From NCBI GenBank assembly GCA_002696025.1, contig NZQU01000045.1, positions 1 through 16,600 of the forward strand: 16,600 nucleotides of DNA, given 5' to 3'. Source of the stretch: Crocinitomicaceae bacterium. Lineage in GTDB: Bacteria > Bacteroidota > Bacteroidia > Flavobacteriales_D > Crocinitomicaceae. The position numbers were made by a program, and so were the translations under genes. The notes beneath the pieces are model-generated. The model saw only the letters and a program-made list of their open reading frames with translations, was not told where the DNA came from and made no database searches. Positions 5,990 through 14,320 of the stretch are shown here, piece after piece (the stretch's first letter is position 1; each line of letters begins with the position of its first letter).

Positions 5990-8275
5990 CTATTTAACAA
6001 CAAACCTTGAATGGCTTATTTTACCTGATTGAAAATGTATTCTTAAAAGATAAGCGCCTTTTGAAAAGTTATTTAAATCGATAGAATATTTTTGTTTTCC
6101 TTTAGGAAAATATGAAGCGTTAACTTTTCCTAGCATATCTACAACTTCTATTTTATTCATCAATAAACTTGGAGTACTTACAGTGACTACATCACTTGAT
6201 GGCACAGGATATACAATAACATTTTCATTAAATATATCAACCAAACCACTATTGTCTTCTAAACAAAAGTTCAAAACTTCTTGGTTTCCAAAATCAGAAT
6301 TCGCCTCAGTAATTTCTGCCAATGTATCAGTTCCGTAGACGATAAAAACACTTCCATCCTGATTACACCCATTCCATTGAGCTCCAGCAAGCCCATCTCC
6401 ATAAGTATCATTTATTGTGAAAACATAACAACCGAAATTCAAGCAGAAGTCTTCTTCTATAAGAACTCCCGGTGTATTATCTTGGTATGGATCACTTGTA
6501 TATAGAGTATTTCCGTTGTCATCATCAAGAGTCCATGAGATTTCAGAGGCATAACAATCTAGAGTAAGGCTAAAATCTACATTTTGACCATTCACAACAA
6601 CAGTAAAATTAGAAGTCACATCATTATTATTAGGATTTTCATCAACAGATGCATTAGGATTGTCAACAATAGCTGTAAAAACATAATTTCCAGCAGCAAG
6701 TGTTACCGTTGGCAGTGTTACTGTTTCAGATTGCCATTGCGCTAGAGAACCCGTCCAATTAAAAGTATTGCTTGCACCTCCAAAATCATAAGTTATGGTG
6801 GCAGAAGTTAAGTTTTGTGATCCATTATTTGTTATTTCTACAGATGGAGTTATATCAGCAGAACAAAATGTACCTGAAACACCTTGAGGACCTGTTAATG
6901 ATGCATCATTTACTGTTGGTCCACCTGAATTATTCGGGTCATACCCATCAATAAATGTAACTCCGTCATCGTTTGGGTCTAGCCAATGTTTGAGTTGCTC
7001 TGAATTGCTACTTCCATTAGGCTCCCATGATTTATTCAAACTACCATAATAATCAGGAGCAGACAAATTATTACAAGATGCTCCACCGCCCCACAATTGA
7101 CCTATAATTCTGTGGTTCTGATCAAACAATGGAGACCCAGAAGACCCCCCCTCAGTTGTTGTATTTCTATCCCAATTAACTTGCCAACTACTATTTGCTT
7201 CTGAAGAGCCCATGGCCTGAACAGCACTAACTGTATTGTCGTCAAAGGATATCTTTTTTATGTCTCCAGCTGGATGATGAATCGAGACTGCAGAAGTAGC
7301 AGGTGTACTTGAATGACTGTAACCTGAAAAGTAAGGATTGTATGATAATGGCACTGTTCCATTTTGTAAACCGCCAGTTATTTCAACCAAACACATGTCA
7401 GAAGGCTGTCTTCTTGCTCTTAAAGCACCACCACTCAATGATACAAAGCTCGGTGAACTCCCTGGATTGTTACATCCAGAAGATTGCCAGTTAAATCTAA
7501 AAATCCAACTTGCTGGATTTGAATAACAGTGATTGGCTGTTAAAACATAGGGCTTCCCATCATTTTGGGTGTTATTTATTAAGGCACCTGAACAGAAACC
7601 ATTGCTCCCAGAAACCAACATAAGGGCACTGTTTCTTTGGTCTTGCCATGGTATTCCATCGTTACAATTAACATTCATATTGCAAGAGCCCGATGAACCA
7701 AATGCTTTTTCATGAAACTCTGATGCAGTTCTGTAGCCATGAGTAACTGTTGAAATCTGAATATGCCCATAATTCTGCTTGGCCTTAACCAAATATTCAA
7801 CTATTGCTGTTTGGCCAGCAATAATCTCAGCTCCTAACTGCCCCTTGTATAAGTGATTTGATGTAAACTTCCCCAAAACAAATGTTTTTTGTGGATCATA
7901 AATATAAAGCTCATTTCCATTTGGTATTTCAGTATTTGAAAATGTAAGATTAATAGTTAAAGCATTATGGCAAGTTATTTTTAACAACCACAATCGATCT
8001 CCATTTGGCAAATCAAACCAAGTTCCGGAGTTCAATATATTTAGATTAGTAGAATTATTATAACCAAACCTCCACGGCGCACTACCTGTATTGTCTGTTA
8101 TTTGATCTTCAGACTTTAACTGATCTATATTTGGTTGTTCAAATAATTTATGATCAATATTTTTAAAATTTGAAAAATGTTTTTTAGAATTTGGAATTCC
8201 TCCATCTCCTTGTTGAGAAAAAATAAAAGTTGAAAATGAAAGAAAACAAATGAATAGAATTTTTTTTAATAACAT
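5990..8275 (-). CDS. Secreted lysyl endopeptidase-like serine protease with T9SS sorting domain
   Basis: A 761-residue exported protease, numbered from the ATG at 8275. That start puts a clean signal peptide first (KK, hydrophobic core, cleavage after S20); an in-frame ATG 11 codons upstream would add a polar extension. A propeptide (about 21-192) leads to a chymotrypsin-fold domain (193-450) resembling Achromobacter protease I: triad H249 (LTANHC), D293 (PSDMC), S379 (GGSSGSP). The cysteines equivalent to its three disulfides (C198, C204, C228, C250, C268, C401) are present. D408 appears to match the Asp that confers Lys specificity. After the catalytic end (HWLDPNDDG) come a CARDB-like beta domain (about 455-562), a Cys-containing beta domain (about 563-673), and a T9SS type A sorting domain (about 685-761, with VYPVPSSD and KGAYLLRI). 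T9SS would export it to the surface or medium. Confidence 0.9.
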   Translation of the reverse strand: MLLKKILFICFLSFSTFIFSQQGDGGIPNSKKHFSNFKNIDHKLFEQPNIDQLKSEDQITDNTGSAPWRFGYNNSTNLNILNSGTWFDLPNGDRLWLLKITCHNALTINLTFSNTEIPNGNELYIYDPQKTFVLGKFTSNHLYKGQLGAEIIAGQTAIVEYLVKAKQNYGHIQISTVTHGYRTASEFHEKAFGSSGSCNMNVNCNDGIPWQDQRNSALMLVSGSNGFCSGALINNTQNDGKPYVLTANHCYSNPASWIFRFNWQSSGCNNPGSSPSFVSLSGGALRARRQPSDMCLVEITGGLQNGTVPLSYNPYFSGYSHSSTPATSAVSIHHPAGDIKKISFDDNTVSAVQAMGSSEANSSWQVNWDRNTTTEGGSSGSPLFDQNHRIIGQLWGGGASCNNLSAPDYYGSLNKSWEPNGSSNSEQLKHWLDPNDDGVTFIDGYDPNNSGGPTVNDASLTGPQGVSGTFCSADITPSVEITNNGSQNLTSATITYDFGGASNTFNWTGSLAQWQSETVTLPTVTLAAGNYVFTAIVDNPNASVDENPNNNDVTSNFTVVVNGQNVDFSLTLDCYASEISWTLDDDNGNTLYTSDPYQDNTPGVLIEEDFCLNFGCYVFTINDTYGDGLAGAQWNGCNQDGSVFIVYGTDTLAEITEANSDFGNQEVLNFCLEDNSGLVDIFNENVIVYPVPSSDVVTVSTPSLLMNKIEVVDMLGKVNASYFPKGKQKYSIDLNNFSKGAYLLRIHFQSGKISHSRFVVK

Positions 8276-8292
8276 AGTTTTGGTTTTGGTCG

Positions 8293-8312
8293 TTATATGT
8301 AATAACATATAA
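8293..8312. repeat. 20-bp palindrome upstream of the protease gene
   Basis: TTATATGT (8293-8300) and ACATATAA (8305-8312) are perfect reverse complements separated by AATA. The palindrome lies 17 bp upstream of the preferred protease start codon, in the expected 5' leader or promoter. It overlaps the alternative upstream ATG at 8308. It could be an operator or a small hairpin in the leader; neither is shown. No T-tract follows in either direction, so it does not look like a terminator. Confidence 0.4.
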
Positions 8313-8339
8313 TTTGGTAAAATTGTTTAGCATTATAAA

Positions 8340-8391
8340 AACGATTTTTTTGCATTAATCGTTGCTTTAAAGTTATTAATAATTAATAACT
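8340..8391. repeat. Two further palindromes between the saccharopine dehydrogenase-like gene and the protease
   Basis: Two inverted repeats sit side by side in the 155-bp gap between two minus-strand genes. The first has arms AACGATT (8340-8346) and AATCGTT (8357-8363) around 10 bases. The second has 10-base arms AGTTATTAAT (8371-8380) and ATTAATAACT (8382-8391) around a single A. Neither is GC-rich nor followed by a T-run on the minus strand, so they are poor candidates for the terminator of the upstream operon. Paired dimeric-regulator sites controlling the protease are possible. Confidence 0.4.
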
Positions 8392-8430
8392 ATTGCTAAA
8401 ATTCCAAAAAGAAAACCAATAAGTTAAATG

Positions 8431-9768
8431 CTATATTTCTATTTCTTTATCATTGAATATCACACCATTTTCTTCGAGTTCTTTTAATATTGGCTCATAA
8501 ATATCGGGGGTTACTGGTATATGAACCCCTTTTTTATTTAATTCTCCACTCAAAATTAATTTTGCAGCCATTCCTATAGGCAAGCCAACAGTATTTGACA
8601 TGGCAGTATAAACCTGATCTTCTCCAATATTAATCATGGAAGATGTAATTCTTTTAGACACCTTGTCTATATTAAATTCAAATTCATGATACATAACCAG
8701 CATATCTCGATCATCAGGTGCTAAAGACATTTTATTTACAAGTAATTTTTGCAACATCATTGCAGGAGTTGCATTAGGCTCACCAAAAGATGTTTCTTTT
8801 TCAAATATACCAAGCCATTCAAATTGATCATATAAATAAGCCCTGTCTTCTCTTAAGAAAATTTTAAATTTTTCTTCGACAGGAATTGATGAGTTATAAG
8901 GTAAAAATGCGTTTAGAAAAGCTCTTGGGCTCAATTCTTCAGACTTTTGCATAACATATGAATCATCAGTCATTCCCAATTCAACAAATACATCCCATCC
9001 ATAACAAAAACCAGGTCTTCTCAAGGTACCTCTGTAGATGGTATCAATATCATCAAGTCCATAAAGAGATCTATACGAAAGAGAATCTCGATTTGGATAG
9101 CCTTCAAAATCACCATATCCATCAATAGAAATCTGATCGAGCCTACTAAAAAGTTTATTGTAAGGAATGTATTTATACTCCCCATGATCAATAAACATAG
9201 CCGCCCCTCCTTTTCCAGCAAGAACAACATTTCTTGGATTCCATGTGAACTTATATTTCCAGGGATTGTTCTCACTACTCGGTTCCAAAAGCCCCCCACA
9301 AAAGGAATTAAAACAAGTCATTTTTCCGCCTCTTTTTTGAATTGAATGAATGATTTTCATTGCACTCATATGGTCAATTCCTGGGTCAACACCTATTTCA
9401 TTTAGTATAAGAACACCTGCTTTTTTTGCTTGATTATGTAAAGATCTCATATCAGCCGAAACATAAGAAGGAGTTATCATGTCTTTTTTTAAATCTAAAC
9501 AATCCCTTGCTACATCAACATGAAATCTTGCAGGAAGCATTGAAATGACCAAATCTGACTTTTCTATTTCAGGTCTTCTTTGTTCTGGGTCTAAAGCATT
9601 AAATGACATTGCCTTAGCAAAAGGGTGTCCTTTTATTTTTTCTTGAATTAAAGATATTTCTTTATCAACTATTGTTATGCTCCAAGATTCATGCTCAGAA
9701 TGCTTTAAAAGGTATCTTATGAGAGAAGAAGCGGACAATCCAGCTCCAAGTATTAAAATATTTTTCAT
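8431..9768 (-). CDS. Saccharopine dehydrogenase-like oxidoreductase
   Basis: A 445-residue protein resembling glutamate-forming saccharopine reductase (yeast Lys9 type, which is nearly the same length). The N-terminal Rossmann fold has the dinucleotide motif ILGAGLSAS (G8, G10) and an acidic D35 after the second strand, which by general rule favours NAD over NADP. Family signatures follow: SMLPARFH (76-83), NEIGVDPGIDHM (123-134) and NSFCGGL (154-160), then the substrate/dimerization domain to about 430. The family interconverts saccharopine with glutamate and aminoadipate semialdehyde, or acts on related carboxyalkyl-amino compounds; no lysine-ketoglutarate reductase or other lysine-pathway gene lies nearby, so the true substrate is open. 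It starts 8 bp after a receiver-domain gene and should share its transcript, which is unusual company for a metabolic enzyme. Confidence 0.85.
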   Translation of the reverse strand: MKNILILGAGLSASSLIRYLLKHSEHESWSITIVDKEISLIQEKIKGHPFAKAMSFNALDPEQRRPEIEKSDLVISMLPARFHVDVARDCLDLKKDMITPSYVSADMRSLHNQAKKAGVLILNEIGVDPGIDHMSAMKIIHSIQKRGGKMTCFNSFCGGLLEPSSENNPWKYKFTWNPRNVVLAGKGGAAMFIDHGEYKYIPYNKLFSRLDQISIDGYGDFEGYPNRDSLSYRSLYGLDDIDTIYRGTLRRPGFCYGWDVFVELGMTDDSYVMQKSEELSPRAFLNAFLPYNSSIPVEEKFKIFLREDRAYLYDQFEWLGIFEKETSFGEPNATPAMMLQKLLVNKMSLAPDDRDMLVMYHEFEFNIDKVSKRITSSMINIGEDQVYTAMSNTVGLPIGMAAKLILSGELNKKGVHIPVTPDIYEPILKELEENGVIFNDKEIEI

Positions 9769-9776
9769 TGGTAAAA

Positions 9777-10187
9777 TTAGAGGGCTTTTTCAAGTAAAAT
9801 TGGACGAAGAATATTGAATAAATCATCTTCACTCCAAGGTTTATGAATGAAATTTTCGAGTAAGTTGTTTTTTTTCAAATCCATAACAGATTTTTTGTGT
9901 GCCTGTCCAGAAAGCATGACACATTTTAAATCAGGATATTTATTTTTAATAGATTTAATTAAATCTGCCCCTGACATTGAGGGCATCTGAAAATCAATAA
10001 GAGCAAAAATGATATTCAATTTTTCATCAACTAAATCATCAATTTTCTCAAGTGCTTCATTAGGATCAGTGTAATATTCCATTAGTGTATAGCGCTGATC
10101 TATTATTTTTGCAAGTTGAAAACTTAACATTTGTAAAATATATGGATCATCATCTACACAAACAATGGCATATTCTATATCTTCCAT
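9777..10187 (-). CDS. Single-domain response regulator (receiver only)
   Basis: A 136-residue stand-alone receiver domain, numbered from the ATG at 10187 (an in-frame TTG two codons earlier is less likely). Acidic pocket residues D12/D13 (VDDDPYI), phospho-acceptor D65 (ALIDFQMPSMSG), S93 (MLSGQ) and K116 in HKPW are all present, so it should be phosphorylatable. No output domain follows, so it must act by protein contact or as a relay. The KPW motif after the conserved lysine is common in receivers paired with PAS-type kinases. It lies 68 bp downstream of the large kinase gene and 8 bp before the saccharopine dehydrogenase-like gene. The kinase is its likely phospho-donor. Confidence 0.85.
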   Translation of the reverse strand: MEDIEYAIVCVDDDPYILQMLSFQLAKIIDQRYTLMEYYTDPNEALEKIDDLVDEKLNIIFALIDFQMPSMSGADLIKSIKNKYPDLKCVMLSGQAHKKSVMDLKKNNLLENFIHKPWSEDDLFNILRPILLEKAL

Positions 10188-10255
10188 ATTCAAAATTAAA
10201 AATAATATATTCTAATTGAATTTATTTTGAAATAAAATGAAAAAAAAATCAATAA

Positions 10256-12952
10256 TTATAATGGAAAATAAATTGTAAACTTTGTACTATTCTTTTTTGA
10301 TGAAACAGTAATGCTTGCATCGTGTTCATCTACAACATTTTTTACAATACTAAGACCTAGACCCGTCCCATTTCTGTGTGCTTTTGTAGTAAAAAACTTA
10401 TCAAATATTTGCTCTAAAATTTGTGGTTCAATTACTGGTCCTGAGTTTTCAAAAACCAACTCTATATTTTCTGCTTTTTTTGTTGCTTTAATTTTAAGCT
10501 TTTTATTCTGAGTGAGCTCATCCATACTCTCTATTGCGTTCTTTATGAGATTTGACCACAGTTGAAACAACTTAATATCATAACCCTCAATACTTAAATC
10601 ATCTTTTACTAAAAATGAAACCTCGATATTCTTTTTTAGCTCATAATTAAAAATATTAAGAACAGTAGAAATGCTTTGTTTTAAATTAACTTTGTTTTTT
10701 TCACTAATGGCAGGATCTTTAATGAAAGACCTTAAGTCTTGAACTACTTTTGTTGCTTTTTCTCCAGAAACTATAATTGTATTTATAAAGGAAACCAACA
10801 TTAATGTATGATATATTACATCTAAAAAGTCAATCGGATTTGATGCTGAAAAAACTCTTTTAACCGTTTCTTTATCATCTATACTAATTCTAGACTTTAC
10901 AAATAAATCTGAAAGCAAGTCTAAATCCAAAGAAGGATCAAGCCCTTTTTCTTGAAGAAAAGAGTGAACAATTTTCTTTTCTCTTCTTGCTTTTAATCCA
11001 CCAAGAAACAATTCCCTATCGTCTTTTCTTCGCATACAAAAATCAAATGCGAAATCTAAATCTTCTTCTTGACAACTTAGTATCGTTTTATTATATATCT
11101 TTTTTAACGAATACAAAATGCTTTCTGCACCAATTTTTATCGCACCCAAAGGAGTATTTAAATCATGGGCAATTCCTGCTGATATTTCTCCAATAGTCAC
11201 CATCTTTTCTTGATTCGCTATGGATCTACTTAATTGAAGGTTTTTCTTTGTTTTTTCAATTACAATCTGTTCAAGATTTGCGTTTATTTCTTGAATTTGA
11301 TTTTTAGACTCCTCTATTTGCTTTAAATGATCAACTCTATTGCTAACATTCACCAACATTTGAGCATATAGTTTTAATAATTTTTTCTCTTCTTCACTGT
11401 AAAACCTTTTTTCTCTTACAGAATCAAAACCTACAAAACCTAAGCACTTTTTCTCATCCATCATTGGAATAGAAATCAAACTTTTAATTTCTTGGCTTTC
11501 TATTATTTTTCTGAATTTGCCTCTTGCTAATTTCTGAATGTCAGGAATATGAATTTCTTTGCCTTTAAAATGACGCTTTCTCCAAATAGGCATTTTATCA
11601 AATGGGATATCTTGAAGTGTTTGCATTTGGGGCGAAACCCCGTCTGCACACCATTCAAAAAGATTTGAAGCACATTTTTTCTTGTGGTTATATTCAAAAA
11701 CATAAACCCTATCAACATTAATAAATTTCCCTATAATTTCAAGTGAAACAACAATTTCTTCCTCAAGTGTATCTAGAGGGATATTAATATATACCGAAGA
11801 TATTTTCATTAAAATATCCTGAAACCTTGTTGTATCAATAAGTGACTGCTGAACATCTTTTCGAGGTGTAATGTCGTAACCAATTGTTAAAAAATGAGTT
11901 ATTTCTTTTTTAACATTAAAAATTGGATGAATGGTCATATCTACCCAAAAATAGGTTCCATCCTTAGCCTTATTTCTGATTTCTGAACGCCAAATTTTTC
12001 CGCTTTTTATGCATTTCCACATATTCCTCCAAAAAGATTGGCTGTGAAAATTAGAACTTAAGATATTAAAACCAGAACCTATTAATTCATTGTCATTAAA
12101 CTTTGATAGTTTTTTAAAGTTATCATTGACCCTTACAATTGTTCCATTTATACTGGAAACAGCAACTAAAGATGTTTGGTCTAGAGCATCTGTTATTTCA
12201 AGTAAACTTTTATTTTGCTCATGAATAATTTGTTCACTTTGCTTTCGGCCAGTAATGTCAAACTCAACCATCATAAAGCCAGTATGTCCATTGTCATTGT
12301 TATACAATGGGCTTACAGTTAAATCAATCCAATAAAAATCGCCGGTCTTTGCTTTATGTAGCACTTCCTCACCCACCAACTCCGCTTTTTTCATCTTATT
12401 TTGAATAGATGAAAGAATCTTTTTATCTGTAGAGTTATGAATAAAGGTCAACGGGTTTTTACCAATTAATTCATTCATAGAATAACCAGACCTTGTAATA
12501 AATGATTTATTTGCCCATGTTATTTTATTATTGAGGTCTAGGGTAAGCACCCCGTTATTAGTTCGCTTGGCAAGTAACGATAGTTTTTCAAGTTCAAGTT
12601 CTTTCCTTTTAATATCCTCCATTAATGTTGAAACATCAGTTGTATAAATAAGAATATCACTCTTTGGAGAACTTTGACTTATCGTTATTGAATAAGTCCT
12701 TCCATTTCTTTCAAGATGAATTTTTTCATGTATTTTACTTGATTTTAAAAAACTTTTTAAAAATTGTTTAAAATCAAGATCCCCTATTTCTTTATTAATA
12801 GAAAAATCAAGAAAAAAAGATTGTTTAGCAGATTTATTAGAATAAGTCAAATTCAATTTAGAATTTACACTAAAAACACCATTCGGATTTTCGTTTAGAA
12901 AATCAAAATCCTTAGATAAGGGCTCTTTGGCAGATGATTTTTTTATTGACAT
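10256..12952 (-). CDS. PAS/PAS/GAF sensor histidine kinase with enlarged dimerization domain
   Basis: An 898-residue kinase with no membrane segment, so a cytoplasmic sensor. Residues 1-125 look like a degenerate PAS domain. PAS domains follow at about 127-235 and 254-362, each ending in a DIT-R-K boundary (DITGRKQ, DITPRKD). A GAF domain lies at about 373-540, then a coiled coil (545-585). The H-box is GEISAGIAHDLNTPLGAI with H596. The ATPase domain shows the N-box NLIKNAIES (801-809), ENSGP in place of the usual DxG box (835-839), and the FFTTK and GTGLGLSIV boxes (853-870). Between the H-box helix and the second DHp helix (EKATKVVQDLRSF, about 731-743) there are over 100 residues instead of the usual 35-45 (see findings). 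Probably drives the receiver encoded just downstream. Confidence 0.92.
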   Translation of the reverse strand: MSIKKSSAKEPLSKDFDFLNENPNGVFSVNSKLNLTYSNKSAKQSFFLDFSINKEIGDLDFKQFLKSFLKSSKIHEKIHLERNGRTYSITISQSSPKSDILIYTTDVSTLMEDIKRKELELEKLSLLAKRTNNGVLTLDLNNKITWANKSFITRSGYSMNELIGKNPLTFIHNSTDKKILSSIQNKMKKAELVGEEVLHKAKTGDFYWIDLTVSPLYNNDNGHTGFMMVEFDITGRKQSEQIIHEQNKSLLEITDALDQTSLVAVSSINGTIVRVNDNFKKLSKFNDNELIGSGFNILSSNFHSQSFWRNMWKCIKSGKIWRSEIRNKAKDGTYFWVDMTIHPIFNVKKEITHFLTIGYDITPRKDVQQSLIDTTRFQDILMKISSVYINIPLDTLEEEIVVSLEIIGKFINVDRVYVFEYNHKKKCASNLFEWCADGVSPQMQTLQDIPFDKMPIWRKRHFKGKEIHIPDIQKLARGKFRKIIESQEIKSLISIPMMDEKKCLGFVGFDSVREKRFYSEEEKKLLKLYAQMLVNVSNRVDHLKQIEESKNQIQEINANLEQIVIEKTKKNLQLSRSIANQEKMVTIGEISAGIAHDLNTPLGAIKIGAESILYSLKKIYNKTILSCQEEDLDFAFDFCMRRKDDRELFLGGLKARREKKIVHSFLQEKGLDPSLDLDLLSDLFVKSRISIDDKETVKRVFSASNPIDFLDVIYHTLMLVSFINTIIVSGEKATKVVQDLRSFIKDPAISEKNKVNLKQSISTVLNIFNYELKKNIEVSFLVKDDLSIEGYDIKLFQLWSNLIKNAIESMDELTQNKKLKIKATKKAENIELVFENSGPVIEPQILEQIFDKFFTTKAHRNGTGLGLSIVKNVVDEHDASITVSSKKNSTKFTIYFPL

Positions 12953-13058
12953 TTATTATTTTGACTCAATTAACTAAATTAACCTTTTCTCTTTTATATA
13001 AAAAATGTTTTGCAAATGTTTTTTAAGCTTGGTACATCATTTGATATGTAATTAAATT
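12953..13058. promoter_or_regulatory. Divergent promoter region with 11-bp-phased direct repeat
   Basis: This 106-bp gap separates the divergent kinase operon and the DUF3108 gene and should contain both promoters. AAATGTTTT occurs twice, at 13003-13011 and 13014-13022, with an 11-bp period. The junction contains the perfect palindrome TTTGCAAA (13009-13016). Direct repeats spaced by one helical turn are the usual form of OmpR/PhoB-family sites. No convincing TTTG-N19-TAnnTTTG promoter was found on either strand. Confidence 0.35.
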
Positions 13059-13835
13059 ATGAAAAATATATTTATAATAATTTTATTTTTGACTCTCATA
13101 TCGTTCACAAATGATCAAGGCTTGCCATTAGTTGAAAACACTGCTTTTCAGACCGGCGAAAAACTACGATACAGAATAAGCTATGGTATTATTGACGCAG
13201 GTGAAGCTACATTAGAAATCAGAACTACAGAAAGAAAAGTCAAAGGCAGAAATATGTTTCACATTGTTGGGAAAGGCAAAACCTTAGGTGCATTTAATTC
13301 TTTTTACAAAGTTAGAGATCGATATGAAACTTATATAGATAAAAAAGGAATTTTTCCATGGTATTTTAAAAGAAGAGTGAATGAAGGGGGATATAAAATT
13401 ACTCAAGATTACTCATTCAAGCATCATTACAAAAAAGTACATACCGGAGAACAAACATTTGAAATTCCAATCGGAATTCAAGACATGATCTCTTCGTTTT
13501 ATTTTGCTCGAACCCTAGATTTTAAAAACATTTATAAAGGAAAAGTTTTTGAATTTAACTGTTTTATGGATAATGAAATATATCCACTTAAGATTAAGTA
13601 TGTTGGTAAAGAAAAAATTACCATTAGAAAAGGAAAGTTTAACTGCTTAAAGTTTGTTCCCGTAGTTCAAACAGGCAGGTATTTTAAAAGTGAGGATGAT
13701 GTTAACTTTTGGATTACTGATGATAAAAACAAAATCCCCGTTCTTGTAAAAGCAAAAATTCCAGTTGGCACAATTCGATTACACTTGGTTGATTGGGATG
13801 GTTTAAAAAATAGGCTAGAAAGCAGAATCAAATAA
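13059..13835 (+). CDS. DUF3108 domain exported protein
   Basis: A 258-residue protein with an N-terminal signal peptide (about 1-18, hydrophobic IFIIILFLTLISF), so it is exported, probably to the periplasm. The body matches the DUF3108 pattern: FQTGEKLRYRISYGIIDAGEATLEI near 30-54, a GKGKTLGAFNSFYKVRDRYETYID stretch, the QDMISSFYFAR segment mid-protein, and the C-terminal pattern of a beta-rich shell (FWITDDKNKIPVLVKAKIPVGTIRLHL). The domain has no established biochemical function; the repeated beta strands suggest a barrel or half-barrel that could bind a lipid or glycan. It is transcribed away from the kinase operon and converges with ispF, the stop codons being 2 bp apart. A typical Bacteroidota gene, with nothing unusual in its length. 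Confidence 0.8.
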   Translation: MKNIFIIILFLTLISFTNDQGLPLVENTAFQTGEKLRYRISYGIIDAGEATLEIRTTERKVKGRNMFHIVGKGKTLGAFNSFYKVRDRYETYIDKKGIFPWYFKRRVNEGGYKITQDYSFKHHYKKVHTGEQTFEIPIGIQDMISSFYFARTLDFKNIYKGKVFEFNCFMDNEIYPLKIKYVGKEKITIRKGKFNCLKFVPVVQTGRYFKSEDDVNFWITDDKNKIPVLVKAKIPVGTIRLHLVDWDGLKNRLESRIK

Positions 13836-13837
13836 AC

Positions 13838-14317
13838 TTACTTAGTCAACAAACAGACAGCATAAGCCTTTATTGACTCTGACTTACCAAATGAGTCAAC
13901 TTTTTCATGAGTAGTTGCTTTTATTGAAATATCTAAAGAAGAAATCATAAGAATTTCTGCTAAAGTTTTTTTCATTGCAGTTAAATGATGAGCTAATTTA
14001 GGTTTTTCAAGAACAACTGTTGAGTCAATATTTACAATTGAATAACCTGCTTTTTTCATCAAATCAGAAACCTTTTTAAGGATGATTTTCGAATCAATGT
14101 TTTTGTATTTACTATCTGTATCTGGAAAATGATAACCAATATCACCAAGATTACATGCTCCAAGTATTGCATCACAGATAGCATGAATTAAAACATCAGC
14201 GTCCGAATGACCAACAGCCCCTAAATCAGATGGTATTTGAACCCCTCCTATGTATAGATCTCTGTCTTTATCAAGACGATGAACATCAACGCCAAACCCA
14301 ATTCTAATGGCACTCAT
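13838..14317 (-). CDS. ispF: 2-C-methyl-D-erythritol 2,4-cyclodiphosphate synthase
   Basis: A 159-residue enzyme of the non-mevalonate (MEP) isoprenoid pathway. It cyclises CDP-methylerythritol 2-phosphate to MEcPP with release of CMP; the family is a cytoplasmic trimer with zinc at each active site. Metal ligands are visible as D11 and H13 (GFGVDVHRL) and H45 (DVLIHAICDA); the HSDAD segment is at 37-41 and the LGDIGYHFPDTD signature at 57-68. The C-terminal ATTHEKVDSFGKSES (134-148) departs from the common ATTTEKLGFTGR form but keeps the T-T-x-E-K core (T135, T136, E138, K139). Length is normal. It follows porV by 3 bp and is therefore probably expressed with the T9SS genes. Converges with the DUF3108 gene. 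Confidence 0.96.
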   Translation of the reverse strand: MSAIRIGFGVDVHRLDKDRDLYIGGVQIPSDLGAVGHSDADVLIHAICDAILGACNLGDIGYHFPDTDSKYKNIDSKIILKKVSDLMKKAGYSIVNIDSTVVLEKPKLAHHLTAMKKTLAEILMISSLDISIKATTHEKVDSFGKSESIKAYAVCLLTK

Positions 14318-14320
14318 TTA

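Noticed and set aside
6281..7526. Several open frames on the plus strand opposite the protease gene
   Set aside because: They overlap a well-supported coding gene, have biased, low-complexity translations and no recognisable domains; antisense shadows.
8273..8308. Upstream ATG at 8308 as the protease start (772 residues)
   Set aside because: It puts 11 polar residues before a canonical signal peptide and sits inside a palindrome; the ATG at 8275 gives a normal exported-protein start.
10191..10198. Perfect TAnnTTTG (TAATTTTG on the minus strand) near the start of the receiver gene as a promoter
   Set aside because: It lies 3 bp from the ATG, so transcription would begin inside the gene, and there is no -33 box at the right distance.
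10221..10236. TTTATTT/AAATAAA palindrome in the kinase-receiver gap as a terminator or processing hairpin
   Set aside because: Only A-T pairs around a 2-base centre, no T-run on the minus strand; too weak to call.
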